A stretch of DNA of 64,000 bases, taken from the NCBI RefSeq assembly GCF_013433315.1, contig NZ_WXVV01000002.1, forward strand, positions 372,001 through 436,000, read 5' to 3'. Made by a program: the position numbers and the translations under genes. Under the pieces are notes generated by a model. That model did not search any database and had not been told where the DNA came from. It worked only from the letters and a program-made list of their open reading frames with translations. The DNA is from Pseudomonas crudilactis (GTDB lineage: Bacteria; Pseudomonadota; Gammaproteobacteria; Pseudomonadales; Pseudomonadaceae). This document shows, piece after piece, positions 8,190-17,357 of the stretch; position 1 is the first letter of the stretch, and each line of letters opens with the position of its first letter.

Positions 8190-9521
8190 TTACGGCTTGG
8201 AGATTTCGCCAGCCGGCAGTTTTTCCTTGCTGCGCCAGTGCGGCAGGGAGTTCCAGTAGCGCTGGCCCTTGGCGTCGTCGTACATGCCTTCCCAGCGTGC
8301 GATAACCAAAACGGCCAGGGCGTTACCAATCACGTTCAGAGCGGTACGCGCCATGTCCATGATGCGGTCGACACCGGCGATGAACGCCAGGCCTTCCAGC
8401 GGAATACCCACGCTGCCCAGAGTGGCCAGCAGCACCACGAAGGACACACCCGGTACACCGGCGATGCCTTTGGAGGTGACCATCAGGGTCAGGACCAGCA
8501 GCAATTGCTGGCTGATCGACAGGTCGATGCCATACAGCTGAGCAATGAAGATCGCGGCGATCGACTGGTACAGGGTCGAACCGTCGAGGTTGAACGAGTA
8601 ACCGGTCGGTACCACGAAGCTGCAGATGGCTTTCGGTGCGCCGTAGGCTTCCATCTTCTCGATCACGCGCGGCAGCACGGTTTCCGAAGAGGCGGTGGAG
8701 TAGGCCAGCACCAGCTCATCCTTGAAGATGCGCATCAGCTTGATCACCGAGAAACCGAACAGCTTGGCGATCAGGCCCAGCACCACGAAGGCGAAGAAGG
8801 CGATGGCGACGTAAACCAGGATCACCAGTTTCGCCAGCGGCAGCAGCGAGGCGAAGCCGAAGTTGGCGACGGTCACCGCGATCAGGGCGAATACGCCGAT
8901 CGGCGCGTAGTTCATGATCATGTGGGTGACTTTGAACATGCTTTCCGAGACGCCCTGGAACATCTTCACCAGCGGCTCGCGCAGGTCCGACTGCAGGCTC
9001 GACAGGCCGAGACCGAACAGCACGGAGAAGAAGATGATCGGCAGCATTTCGCCGCGGGCCATGGCCGCGAAGATATTCGACGGGATCAGGTTGAGGATGG
9101 TCTCGATGAACGCGTGTTCATGCTGCACTTCGGCGGCGGTCGCCTGGTACTTGGAGATATCCACCGTGCCCAGGGTGCTCATGTCGATGCCTGTGCCCGG
9201 ATGGAACAGGTTGGCCAGCAGCAGGCCGACGACGATGGCGATGGTGGTGACGATTTCGAAATAGATGATCGTCTTCAGGCCGATACGCCCCAGCTTCTTG
9301 GCGTCGCCCACGCCGGCAATGCCGACAATCAGGGAGGAGATGACAATCGGGATCACGATCATCTTGATCAGACGGATAAAGATATCGCCTGCCGGTTGCA
9401 GGACGTTGCTGATCCACCAGGCTTTTTCGGCACTGAAATGGTTGAGCAACGCACCAATTGCAATACCCAAAACCAGACCGATGAGGATCTGCCAGGCGAG
9501 GCTAATTTTTGCCTTCTTCAT
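8190..9521 (-). CDS. gltP: Glutamate/aspartate:proton symporter GltP (DAACS family)
   Basis: Takes up L-glutamate and L-aspartate (and related dicarboxylates) at the inner membrane. Start at MKKAKISLAWQ (ATG at 9521), giving 443 residues against about 437 for E. coli GltP; the in-frame extension upstream is basic and cysteine-rich and has no family similarity. Family motifs are visible: TASSETVLP (serine-rich hairpin loop HP1), GYSFNLDGSTLY (with the NMDG-like helix 7 motif) and TSKGIAGVPG (HP2). It is followed by a REP doublet. Confidence 0.92.
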   Translation of the reverse strand: MKKAKISLAWQILIGLVLGIAIGALLNHFSAEKAWWISNVLQPAGDIFIRLIKMIVIPIVISSLIVGIAGVGDAKKLGRIGLKTIIYFEIVTTIAIVVGLLLANLFHPGTGIDMSTLGTVDISKYQATAAEVQHEHAFIETILNLIPSNIFAAMARGEMLPIIFFSVLFGLGLSSLQSDLREPLVKMFQGVSESMFKVTHMIMNYAPIGVFALIAVTVANFGFASLLPLAKLVILVYVAIAFFAFVVLGLIAKLFGFSVIKLMRIFKDELVLAYSTASSETVLPRVIEKMEAYGAPKAICSFVVPTGYSFNLDGSTLYQSIAAIFIAQLYGIDLSISQQLLLVLTLMVTSKGIAGVPGVSFVVLLATLGSVGIPLEGLAFIAGVDRIMDMARTALNVIGNALAVLVIARWEGMYDDAKGQRYWNSLPHWRSKEKLPAGEISKP

Positions 9522-10222
9522 TATCTTTACCCTTACTTGCGTTTGACTCAGGCACATGCAGGAACTGGAACGCTCTTTAGCGGAAAAGTCTGTGCATCTG
9601 CCTCCGTATAAGGTGCCCCGAAGCGCGTATTTGCAGCTCTTCGGCAGGCGAAAAAAGGCGCAACTATTCCGATGCAAGGTTGCGCCGTCTAATGCCGTAA
9701 ACGCCTACCCTATGCCGAATCGGCATGAGTTTTTTTTAATGAAACTGGCGTCCCAACCGGTTCGATTGTGACATTTCGGCCGGCATAAGTGCCGTGAACC
9801 GGACATCACAGCGCAGATTGGTTGTTTTTTGAGCAAGAAAAATCGACTAAAAACTTAGGAAAAAGCCTACGTTGGAAGACTAGAAGTCCTACTGTTTAAA
9901 CGGTCTTTTTGTCGATATACGGTCGCCGTGAAACACCGCGTAATGTTTTCACGCGCAGTGTCAGCGATAAAAGGAACGAGCTGAAGGCTCTGGATCAACG
10001 TTTTGTCTGATTGAAAGCTCAGCGCAAGTCCGTCGACCACTGTGGGTCGGCGAACCTGCGGCGCAGCTTTTACCCTGACCCGGCCCTTGCGCAGGCACTC
10101 CCTGTACCCGTAGGTCACTCCGACCCTGCAACAGTCAGAACATCCCGGCCCCTTGGTCATGCGCCTGCCTTCCTCAGGTTGGCGCAATGGAAGGCAGCGG
10201 GGCTGCTGCCTTCATGTTCGAA
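9522..10222. other. 700-bp intergenic region upstream of gltP, with dyads
   Basis: No convincing gene. The 106-codon minus-strand frame at 9867-10187 lacks family features. Visible structure: an 8-bp inverted repeat GGCGCAAC/GTTGCGCC at 9657-9686; a palindrome ATGCCGA-A-TCGGCAT at 9712-9726 followed by eight T on the plus strand; and a 9-bp stem GAAGGCAGC/GCTGCCTTC at 10190-10213 just after the ivy-like gene. The gltP promoter and leader must lie in the left part. Confidence 0.6.
10190..10213 (-). terminator. Hairpin after the ivy-like gene
   Basis: Perfect 9-bp stem with a 6-nt loop, 10 nt after the stop codon of the upstream minus-strand gene. No clear T-run follows on that strand, so termination is likely but not certain. 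Confidence 0.45.
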
Positions 10223-10687
10223 TCAGTACCACTTCGGATCTTTTTTCAGGGTTTCCATCAAAAGATCCTGCATGCCCTGATCGGGTTTGCCGAGGAAGCG
10301 GTAGGTGGCATGTCGCGTTGGCGACTTGTCGGCCGGCAATCCTTCGGGCACATCGACGAGCATGGCGTAAGCGTCTTTCTTGTCGAAACTGAAGGCGACG
10401 ATCAAGCGGTGGTTGAGGCATTTGTCCGCAGATTCGCAGAGCGGTCCAACCAGATATTGATCGCCATCTTCAGTCACGGCATTCATCTGCTGGTCAGGCG
10501 TTCCGGACAGGTTCATCACCCATTCCGGCAGGCGTTCTTCCTTCTTTACCACGCCTTCCCAGGTTTCCCGATATTGCGGGTCCGAACTGAGGAGTTCGTT
10601 GACCCGCGTCTGGCCGTCATTGGCCGCCATCGCCATGGCACTACCGCCCAGAAGCAGGGCGGCTGCCAGTGTCTTTAACGCACTCAT
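10223..10687 (-). CDS. Ivy family protein (C-type lysozyme inhibitor family)
   Basis: A 154-residue periplasmic protein with a signal peptide ending AMAMAA near residue 22. The body matches the Ivy family (WVMNLSGTPDQQM, then DAYAMLVDVP). Ivy blocks c-type lysozyme by inserting a loop closed by a disulfide (CKPHDC in E. coli) whose histidine enters the active site. Here the loop is C84-ESADK-C90, with no histidine and one residue longer. The fold is secure, but lysozyme inhibition by the known mechanism is doubtful. The position matches P. aeruginosa PA5481, the second Ivy paralogue. Confidence 0.82.
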   Translation of the reverse strand: MSALKTLAAALLLGGSAMAMAANDGQTRVNELLSSDPQYRETWEGVVKKEERLPEWVMNLSGTPDQQMNAVTEDGDQYLVGPLCESADKCLNHRLIVAFSFDKKDAYAMLVDVPEGLPADKSPTRHATYRFLGKPDQGMQDLLMETLKKDPKWY

Positions 10688-10689
10688 CG

Positions 10690-10923
<234 letters not shown>

Positions 10924-10927
10924 TCAA

Positions 10928-11212
10928 TTAGAAAACCCAGCGCTCTTCACGTGGCATTTGATCCTGTGGTTGCACTTGATCGACGTCCATCATGCGCATC
11001 GAGGTGGTCTCGGTATGGTTGCTGCTGACGGCGCTGAAGTGCACTTGTGTCGCATGCTGCATCGAGATCAACGGCTCTGGGCGCTGGCTGTTTTCCCAGC
11101 TCAGGTATTGCTGGCAGGCAATCAGGGTGATCAACAGCGCAAGTACGCCGAACAGACCTTGCTGGATGTGCAGTGGCGAGATACGCACTTGGGCGGCACG
11201 TTGGCGAGTCAT
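10928..11212 (-). CDS. Hypothetical single-span membrane protein
   Basis: 94 residues from MTRQRAAQVRISP (ATG at 11212, preceded by GAGGAACCCAGG as a possible ribosome site). The basic N-terminus is followed by one membrane helix (about 20-35, QQGLFGVLALLITLIACQQ) and a soluble tail. The longer frame up to 11653 overlaps the algB start and is rejected. No family is recognised. It is divergent from algB and co-directional with the DUF1328 gene. Confidence 0.6.
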   Translation of the reverse strand: MTRQRAAQVRISPLHIQQGLFGVLALLITLIACQQYLSWENSQRPEPLISMQHATQVHFSAVSSNHTETTSMRMMDVDQVQPQDQMPREERWVF

Positions 11213-11639
11213 CCTGGGTTCCTCACTCTTATTCGGTTGGGGCAGTTCTGATCTGCCCGGGATGAGTGAGGTATTGCAGCCTGCATGCCAGTTTTTTATT
11301 TGAAAAATATTCAATAAAATCAATAACTTGTAAGCATGATGAAAAACGTCCGCGACGCATCCTGCACGATGGGTCATCTGGGATCGTGCGCAATGCACGA
11401 TTTTTTCGTAAGAGATTTCATTCTTATGGAATTGAGAGCAGGGCGCAGATGTCAGAAAAGTACGCAGGGAATGCCCTGCAAATCGGCATTTGTTTAAAAA
11501 ACCAACAAAATCAACGTATTGGCCGTAATGGCAGGAGAGAGCTACCCTCCTATGGCTGGCATCGTTCAGAATCAACCATGCAACTTGCCCGATTTTTCCG
11601 GGACTAACCCAAGACCAATCACTATGGAGCGTAGGAAAA
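11213..11639. other. 427-bp divergent region before algB
   Basis: Holds the promoters of algB and of the small minus-strand gene. The AT-rich part is at 11290-11335. No other gene is supported. A plus-strand terminator-type hairpin sits inside it and is listed separately. The algB ribosome site is the AGGA at 11632-11635. Confidence 0.6.
11383..11406 (+). terminator. Rho-independent terminator-like hairpin upstream of algB
   Basis: Stem ATCGTGC/GCACGAT with loop GCAAT, followed by TTTTTT (11401-11406) on the plus strand. A further copy of GCACGAT at 11364-11370 could pair with the left arm instead. No plus-strand ORF precedes it, so it may end a small RNA or act as a leader attenuator for algB. 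Confidence 0.55.
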
Positions 11640-12986
11640 ATGGAATCTGCCACTGAGCATCAAGGCCGCATTCTGCTGGTGGACGACGAATCCGCCATCC
11701 TGCGTACTTTCCGTTATTGCCTCGAAGACGAGGGCTATACGGTGGCCACCGCCAACAGCGCGGCCCAGGCTGAGGCGCTGTTGCAACGTCAGGTCTTCGA
11801 TCTGTGCTTCCTTGATTTGCGTCTGGGTGAAGACAATGGCCTCGACGTATTGGCGCAGATGCGCATCCAAGCGCCGTGGATGCGCGTGGTGATTGTGACC
11901 GCGCATTCGGCTGTCGATACCGCCGTCGATGCGATCCAGGCCGGTGCTGCCGATTATCTGGTCAAGCCATGCAGCCCGGATCAACTGCGTCTGGCCACCG
12001 CCAAGCAACTGGAAGTGCGTCAACTGTCGGCGCGCCTCGAAGCCCTCGAAGGCGAAATCCGCAAACCGAAAGACGGTCTCGACTCCCACAGCCCGGCGAT
12101 GAAAGTGGTATTGGAGACGGCCCGCCAGGTTGCCAGCACTGACGCCAACATTCTTATTCTCGGCGAGTCCGGCACCGGTAAAGGTGAGCTGGCCCGAGCG
12201 ATTCACGGTTGGAGCAAGCGCGAGAAGAAATCCTGCGTGACCATTAACTGCCCGTCGCTGACGGCGGAATTGATGGAAAGCGAGCTGTTCGGTCACAGTC
12301 GCGGTGCGTTTACCGGTGCCAGCGAAAGTACGCTGGGGCGAGTCAATCAGGCGGACGGTGGTACGCTGTTTCTCGACGAGATCGGCGATTTTCCACTGAC
12401 GTTGCAACCAAAATTGCTGCGCTTCATTCAAGACAAGGAATACGAGCGGGTAGGCGATCCGGTCACCCGTCGCGCCGACGTACGCATTTTGGCGGCGACC
12501 AACCTCAATCTGGAGGACATGGTCCGTGACGGCCGCTTCCGTGAAGACCTGCTCTATCGTCTTAATGTCATCACTCTGCACCTGCCGCCCTTGCGCGAAC
12601 GTGCCGAGGACATTCTGACCCTGGCCGACCGCTTTCTCGCGCGCTTCGTCAAAGAGTACGCACGCCCGGCAAGGGGCTTCAGCGACGAAGCTCGTGAGGC
12701 ACTTCTCGGCTACCGCTGGCCGGGCAACATTCGCGAGCTGCGCAACGTGGTCGAGCGGGCGAGCATCATCTGCCCGCAGGAGCGCGTGGAAATCAGCCAC
12801 CTCGGCATGGCCGAGCAACCTGCCAACAATGCGCCAAGAGTCGGTGCGGCGTTGAGTCTCGACGAGTTGGAAAAGGCCCACATCGGCGCAGTCCTCGCCA
12901 CCGCCGGCACGCTGGATCAGGCGGCGAAAACCCTCGGCATCGACGCTTCGACCCTGTATCGCAAGCGCAAGCAGTACAACCTGTGA
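11640..12986 (+). CDS. algB: Two-component response regulator AlgB (NtrC family)
   Basis: 448 residues. Receiver domain at 10-125 with phospho-acceptor D59; sigma-54-type AAA+ domain from about 150 with Walker A GESGTGKG (175-182) and GAFTGA (222-227); C-terminal Fis-type helix-turn-helix (LDQAAKTLGIDASTLYRKRKQY). In P. aeruginosa AlgB activates algD and so alginate synthesis, and controls virulence and light responses, with KinB as its partner. The kinB start lies 10 nt downstream, a typical operon. Confidence 0.93.
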   Translation: MESATEHQGRILLVDDESAILRTFRYCLEDEGYTVATANSAAQAEALLQRQVFDLCFLDLRLGEDNGLDVLAQMRIQAPWMRVVIVTAHSAVDTAVDAIQAGAADYLVKPCSPDQLRLATAKQLEVRQLSARLEALEGEIRKPKDGLDSHSPAMKVVLETARQVASTDANILILGESGTGKGELARAIHGWSKREKKSCVTINCPSLTAELMESELFGHSRGAFTGASESTLGRVNQADGGTLFLDEIGDFPLTLQPKLLRFIQDKEYERVGDPVTRRADVRILAATNLNLEDMVRDGRFREDLLYRLNVITLHLPPLRERAEDILTLADRFLARFVKEYARPARGFSDEAREALLGYRWPGNIRELRNVVERASIICPQERVEISHLGMAEQPANNAPRVGAALSLDELEKAHIGAVLATAGTLDQAAKTLGIDASTLYRKRKQYNL

Positions 12987-12996
12987 GCGCCCGACG

Positions 12997-14787
12997 ATGA
13001 AACTGGCGATGAAGTTGCGGACCCGTTTGTTCTTGAGCATTTCCGCACTGATCACCGTGGCCTTGCTCGGGCTGCTGCTCGGGCTGGTCAGCGTGATGCA
13101 GATGGCCGGCACGCAAGAAGCCTTGGTGCGCAGCAACTTCGTCACTTTGGATCTGGGGCTCAAGTTGCGGCAGACGCTGGGTGATCAACTGATCATCATG
13201 CTCGCGGAAAAGCCCGATCCCGTGGCGTTCGAAGCGTCGAAACAGCATTACTTCCAGTTGCTGGACCAAGGCATCGCCCAAGAGCAAGAGGGCGATGGCC
13301 GGCTCTACGGCTTCAGTCGGGCGAAAGCGGATTATCTGAGCTTCCTGGAAGCTTTCGATTTGTCCCGTGACCCGGCCAGCTCGATGAGCAGCAGCGCTGA
13401 CTTCCGGGAGCGCTTCAACACATTGCGCAACGGACTGATCACCGAACACAAGCATGCACTGGACAATATCAACGCGGTACAGCGTGAGGCGCGTGACCGT
13501 GCCTTGTTGATTGCGGGTCTGCTTGGATTTGTCGGGTTAGCGGTACTGATCATCGGTTTCATCACGGCCCACGGCATTGCCAGGCGTTTCGGCGCGCCGA
13601 TCGAGGCGCTGGCGCAAGCGGCGGACAATATCGGCCAAGGTAATTTTGAAGTGACCCTGCCTATTTCGTCAGCGATGGAAATGAATCAGCTGACCAAACG
13701 CTTCGGCCTGATGGCTGAGGCACTGCGCGAGCATCAGGCGACCAACGTCGATGAATTGCTCGCCGGCCAGCAACGCTTGCAAGCGGTGCTCGACAGCATC
13801 GATGACGGCTTGCTGATGATCGACCGTCAGGGGAATCTGGAGCACCTCAATCCAGTGGCTCAGCGACAATTGGGCTGGGAAGATGATCGCCTCGGCCAGG
13901 GGCTGGGCACGGCGCTGGAACGACCAGAGTTGGATGCGCAGCTGCAACTGGTGCTACGCGGCGGCACCCTGGAGCGGGCGCCGGAAGATCTGAGTATCGA
14001 GGTCGACGGCGAATCACGCCTGCTGACCTACAGCCTGACCCCGGTCAGCCACACCCAAGGGCATATTCTCGGGGCGGTGATGGTGCTGCACGATGTCACC
14101 GAGCAACGCGCCTTCGAACGGGTGCGCAGTGAGTTCGTCTTGCGCGCCTCCCATGAGCTGCGCACGCCGGTCACCGGCATGCACATGGCGTTCGGTTTGT
14201 TCCGTGAGCGCGCGAAGTTTCCGGCGGAGTCGCGCGAGGCGGATCTGCTCGACACGGTGAATGAGGAAATGCAGCGCCTGATGCAGTTGATCAATGATTT
14301 GCTCAACTTCTCGCGTTATCAGAATGGCCTGCAGAAACTCACACTGGCGCCGTGTTCCATCGAAGACTTGCTGGAGCAGGCGCAATTGCGTTTTGCCGAT
14401 TCGGCGGCGGCCAAGGGCATCGCCTTGAATGTCGAAGTGCAGGGGCCGCTGCCACGTTTGCAGGCGGATCAGGCGCAGCTCGATCGCGTGCTCGACAATC
14501 TGATCGACAACGCGCTGCGCCATACCGCCCGCGACGGTCAGATCCGTTTGCAGGCGCGCCGACATGGCGAGCGGGTGATCATCAGTGTCGAAGACAACGG
14601 CGAAGGCATTGCCTACGGCCAGCAAGGGCGAATCTTCGAGCCGTTCGTGCAGGTCGGCCGCAAAAAGGGCGGCGCCGGGCTTGGTCTGGCGCTGTGCAAG
14701 GAAATCGTCCAGCTGCATGGTGGGCGTATGGGGGTTTATTCGCGGCCGGGGCAGGGCACGCAGTTCTATATGGCGCTCGCCGTTTAG
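12997..14787 (+). CDS. kinB: Sensor histidine kinase/phosphatase KinB
   Basis: 596 residues. Membrane helix 1 at about 12-36, periplasmic sensor region about 37-168, helix 2 at about 170-192, HAMP at about 193-250, PAS at about 258-365, HisKA with H386 in RASHELRTP, and HATPase with N-box DNLIDNALRH and G-boxes DNGEGI and GAGLGLAL. It modifies AlgB; in P. aeruginosa its phosphatase activity restrains alginate production. Its stop overlaps the stop of the convergent EAL gene by 4 bp. Confidence 0.92.
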   Translation: MKLAMKLRTRLFLSISALITVALLGLLLGLVSVMQMAGTQEALVRSNFVTLDLGLKLRQTLGDQLIIMLAEKPDPVAFEASKQHYFQLLDQGIAQEQEGDGRLYGFSRAKADYLSFLEAFDLSRDPASSMSSSADFRERFNTLRNGLITEHKHALDNINAVQREARDRALLIAGLLGFVGLAVLIIGFITAHGIARRFGAPIEALAQAADNIGQGNFEVTLPISSAMEMNQLTKRFGLMAEALREHQATNVDELLAGQQRLQAVLDSIDDGLLMIDRQGNLEHLNPVAQRQLGWEDDRLGQGLGTALERPELDAQLQLVLRGGTLERAPEDLSIEVDGESRLLTYSLTPVSHTQGHILGAVMVLHDVTEQRAFERVRSEFVLRASHELRTPVTGMHMAFGLFRERAKFPAESREADLLDTVNEEMQRLMQLINDLLNFSRYQNGLQKLTLAPCSIEDLLEQAQLRFADSAAAKGIALNVEVQGPLPRLQADQAQLDRVLDNLIDNALRHTARDGQIRLQARRHGERVIISVEDNGEGIAYGQQGRIFEPFVQVGRKKGGAGLGLALCKEIVQLHGGRMGVYSRPGQGTQFYMALAV

Positions 14788-16400
14788 GCTTCGTCGTCCA
14801 TGCGCCGTCCGGCAAGGCGTCGGCCACGGGTGATCAGTTCGATGAACTGCACCGCGCTCAGCGCATGGGCGAACAACCAGCCCTGACCGAACTTCACGCC
14901 TTCGCTGCTAAGCAATTGCGCCTGTGATTCCAGCTCTATACCTTCGGCAATCACCTTCAGATCCAACGCCTGGGCCATGTGAATGATGTGCGGAGCGACG
15001 CCGCTGCTGGCCGCGTCATGGCCCAGTGCATCGATGAACGCTTTGTCGATCTTCAGGCAGTCCACGGGCAAGGTTTGCAGGTAGGCGAGGCTGCAATAGC
15101 CGGTGCCGAAGTCGTCTATCAACACCTGATGGCCGACATCGCGCAAGGCTTGCAGGTTTTCCCGCGCCACCACCACGTCAATCAAGCCACGTTCAGTGAC
15201 CTCGAAGGCTATCTGCCGCGCGGCTACACGATGGAGCGTTAGCAGCCGCGCCATGACCTGGCCGATGCGCGGCACCATCACGTCGCAGGCGGCGAGGTTG
15301 ACCGAGATATACAGTTGCGGATTGGCCCGCAGCACCGGACCCAGTTGTTCCAGCAAACGCTGGAGGACAAAGTCGGTCATCTGGCGAATCTGCCCGGTAT
15401 TTTCCGCCATGGGGATGAACAGGTCCGGGCTGGTCAGTGTGCCGTCGGGGCGGCGCCAGCGCAGCAGCGCCTCGGCGCCGACGCAGTTGCGGCTGTCGAG
15501 GTCAAAGATCGGCTGATAGAGCACCTGCAACTCGCCCCGGCGAATGGCACCGTGCAATTCGGCGTCCAGTGACTGGCGCTGGCGCACCAGCAAGAACACA
15601 AAGAACCCTACGAATGCGCCGAGCAATAGACAGGCCGGAACCACCCACCACCAGATCGCAGGGATGTGCATGCCGGTGCGCGGCGTGATCAGCACCAGTT
15701 GATATTCCGGGTTGTCGGTAGGCATGCGGTAGATCAGCCGAGTCTGAGTGACCTGTAATGACTCGCGACTTTTCGGTGGCCAATGTTCGGTCGGTGGCCA
15801 GGCCTGCGCCGTGCCGAGCACCGGGATCGCACGGGCACCATGGTCGAGTACCACCAGCAGGCTGCTGCCGGGCGACAGATCGACCATGTCGGTCAGATGC
15901 CCGCGTGATGTGGCCACACGAAAATTGCCGCGGCCCAGCATCAACGCGGCGCGGTTTTCATCGGGTTCGGTGGTGGTATTGAGCCAATAGCTGTAAGTCG
16001 GCCCTCTGATATCCGGCGCCCGTACTACCGACACGCCTTCCTGACGCGGACGGTTGGAGCAGATCCGTGAGGCGTCCATGTAAGCCGCTTCATAGACGAA
16101 GCGATAGTTGAAGGTGACTTGCTGCAAGGTGGCGATCATTTCATCGTCACAACTGCGCAATGGCTGGGCTTCGAGATCGTCGAGACTTTCGCGCAACTGG
16201 CCGAACAATTGTTCGAGGCGGGCGAGGAAACGCTCGCCTTGCGCGTTCATTTGCTGGCTTTCGTTTTGCTCGACCTGACGTATCGCCACGAACATACCGC
16301 CGGCGATCAGCAGGCTGGTACTGAGGACAGCCGCGATCATCGCCAAAAACCAGGGGCGATAAAACCAGCTACGCAGTGTCTCTCGGGTAGCAACCATCAT
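14784..16400 (-). CDS. c-di-GMP phosphodiesterase with CSS sensor and EAL domain
   Basis: 538 residues. Membrane helix about 17-40, periplasmic CSS-type domain with C84 (RSCDDE) and C114 (RICSN), second helix near 240-265, cytoplasmic EAL domain to the end. The catalytic motifs are intact: EALLRW, the ISVNLAA segment, DDFGTGYCSLAYL and KIDKAFID. It hydrolyses c-di-GMP to pGpG. In this family the oxidised periplasmic cysteines keep the enzyme off and the DsbA/DsbB state can control it; dsbA lies 4 kb away. A start at 16397 is also possible. Confidence 0.88.
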   Translation of the reverse strand: MMVATRETLRSWFYRPWFLAMIAAVLSTSLLIAGGMFVAIRQVEQNESQQMNAQGERFLARLEQLFGQLRESLDDLEAQPLRSCDDEMIATLQQVTFNYRFVYEAAYMDASRICSNRPRQEGVSVVRAPDIRGPTYSYWLNTTTEPDENRAALMLGRGNFRVATSRGHLTDMVDLSPGSSLLVVLDHGARAIPVLGTAQAWPPTEHWPPKSRESLQVTQTRLIYRMPTDNPEYQLVLITPRTGMHIPAIWWWVVPACLLLGAFVGFFVFLLVRQRQSLDAELHGAIRRGELQVLYQPIFDLDSRNCVGAEALLRWRRPDGTLTSPDLFIPMAENTGQIRQMTDFVLQRLLEQLGPVLRANPQLYISVNLAACDVMVPRIGQVMARLLTLHRVAARQIAFEVTERGLIDVVVARENLQALRDVGHQVLIDDFGTGYCSLAYLQTLPVDCLKIDKAFIDALGHDAASSGVAPHIIHMAQALDLKVIAEGIELESQAQLLSSEGVKFGQGWLFAHALSAVQFIELITRGRRLAGRRMDDEA

Positions 16401-16473
16401 GGAATATCCGAAGAATTACCAATGAGTTATAGCTGCTGATTGCGATTTCGCCTTAACCGTCGGGCGGGCGTCA

Positions 16474-17256
16474 TTATTTTGTCTGATTGAGTACCAGCAA
16501 CAACGCTGCCGTTTGCGCATCCGGCGTGCCGTCGAAGTGTGAAGGGCGGAAGTGCATCTGGAACGCGGCGAGGACATGGCGTGTCGCAACGTCCAGTTCG
16601 CCGGTCTGCGGCGTGTCGTAGCCCAAGTGCGCCAATTGCGCCTGGAACCAGCTGATGCTCGGCAGTTCACTGCTGTTGAACAGCATTTGCTGGCGCGCTA
16701 CTGCCTGTTCGTTCGGCCATACGCCCAAGCCTTCGGCGGCAAGACGCTTCCACGGGAACAGCGGGCCCGGATCGAGTTTGCGCAGTGGCGCGATGTCGCT
16801 ATGGCCAATGATGTGGCGCGGGCTGATGCCGTTGCGTTTGCTGATGTCCTTGAGCAGGACGATCAACGATTGAATCTGCGCTTCGCTGTACGGATACCAC
16901 AGACGCCCGGTCGGCGTGTCCTTGAAGCCTGGATTGACGATTTCAATGCCGATCGAGCTGGAATTGAGCCAGGTGCGGCCCTGCCATTGGCTCTCGCCGG
17001 CGTGCCAGGCGCGCTGGTTTTCATCCATCAGCTTGTAGATGGTGCCGCTCTTGTCGTCGCCGATCAGGTAATGGCTGCTGACTTCGCCGTGAGTCAGCAA
17101 CTGCAGCGAGCGCTCCAGCGACGCCGAGGTGTAATGCACGATCACGAACTGAATACGGCTGTCGTAATTGGCCGAAGGATGGCTGGTGTCATACCGCGGG
17201 CTGCTGGCACAACCGGCCAGAACAAGGAGCGACGCGAGGAGGGCAAAGAATTTCAT
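16474..17256 (-). CDS. ampDh2: N-acetylmuramoyl-L-alanine amidase AmpDh2 (lipoprotein)
   Basis: Start at MKFFALLASLL (ATG at 17256); the extension to 17277 would put a charged stretch before the signal. 260 residues with lipobox LAGC (C16), so it is anchored in the periplasm. Amidase_2 domain about 30-170 with zinc ligands H41, H152 and D162 (GHSDIAPLRKLDPG), then a PG-binding helical domain at about 190-255. It cleaves the N-acetylmuramyl-L-Ala bond of peptidoglycan and helps limit ampC induction. Synteny with P. aeruginosa PA5485 supports the name. Confidence 0.88.
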   Translation of the reverse strand: MKFFALLASLLVLAGCASSPRYDTSHPSANYDSRIQFVIVHYTSASLERSLQLLTHGEVSSHYLIGDDKSGTIYKLMDENQRAWHAGESQWQGRTWLNSSSIGIEIVNPGFKDTPTGRLWYPYSEAQIQSLIVLLKDISKRNGISPRHIIGHSDIAPLRKLDPGPLFPWKRLAAEGLGVWPNEQAVARQQMLFNSSELPSISWFQAQLAHLGYDTPQTGELDVATRHVLAAFQMHFRPSHFDGTPDAQTAALLLVLNQTK

Positions 17257-17271
17257 GGCAGAAGGGAGTAC

Positions 17272-17313
17272 ACGCAAGACAGTAATGCAACAGTGTAACG
17301 TACTGTCTTGCGT
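17272..17313. promoter_or_regulatory. Perfect 13-bp dyad upstream of ampDh2
   Basis: ACGCAAGACAGTA at 17272-17284 is exactly inverted at 17301-17313 with a 16-nt loop. It lies 16 nt upstream of the ampDh2 start and 45 nt after the dgcH-like gene, and no T-run follows on either strand. It could be an operator, an mRNA structure, or a non-canonical terminator. Confidence 0.55.
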
Positions 17314-17357
17314 CTCGACGGTCAGCGGGCGGATTTAAACAAAATGGAACAAATTGC

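Noticed and set aside
9867..10187. 106-codon minus-strand frame between gltP and the ivy-like gene
   Set aside because: No ribosome site, no hydrophobic or catalytic pattern, Arg-rich composition; treated as non-coding.
11622..13163. 513-codon minus-strand frame opposite algB
   Set aside because: Antisense shadow of algB; no recognisable domain.
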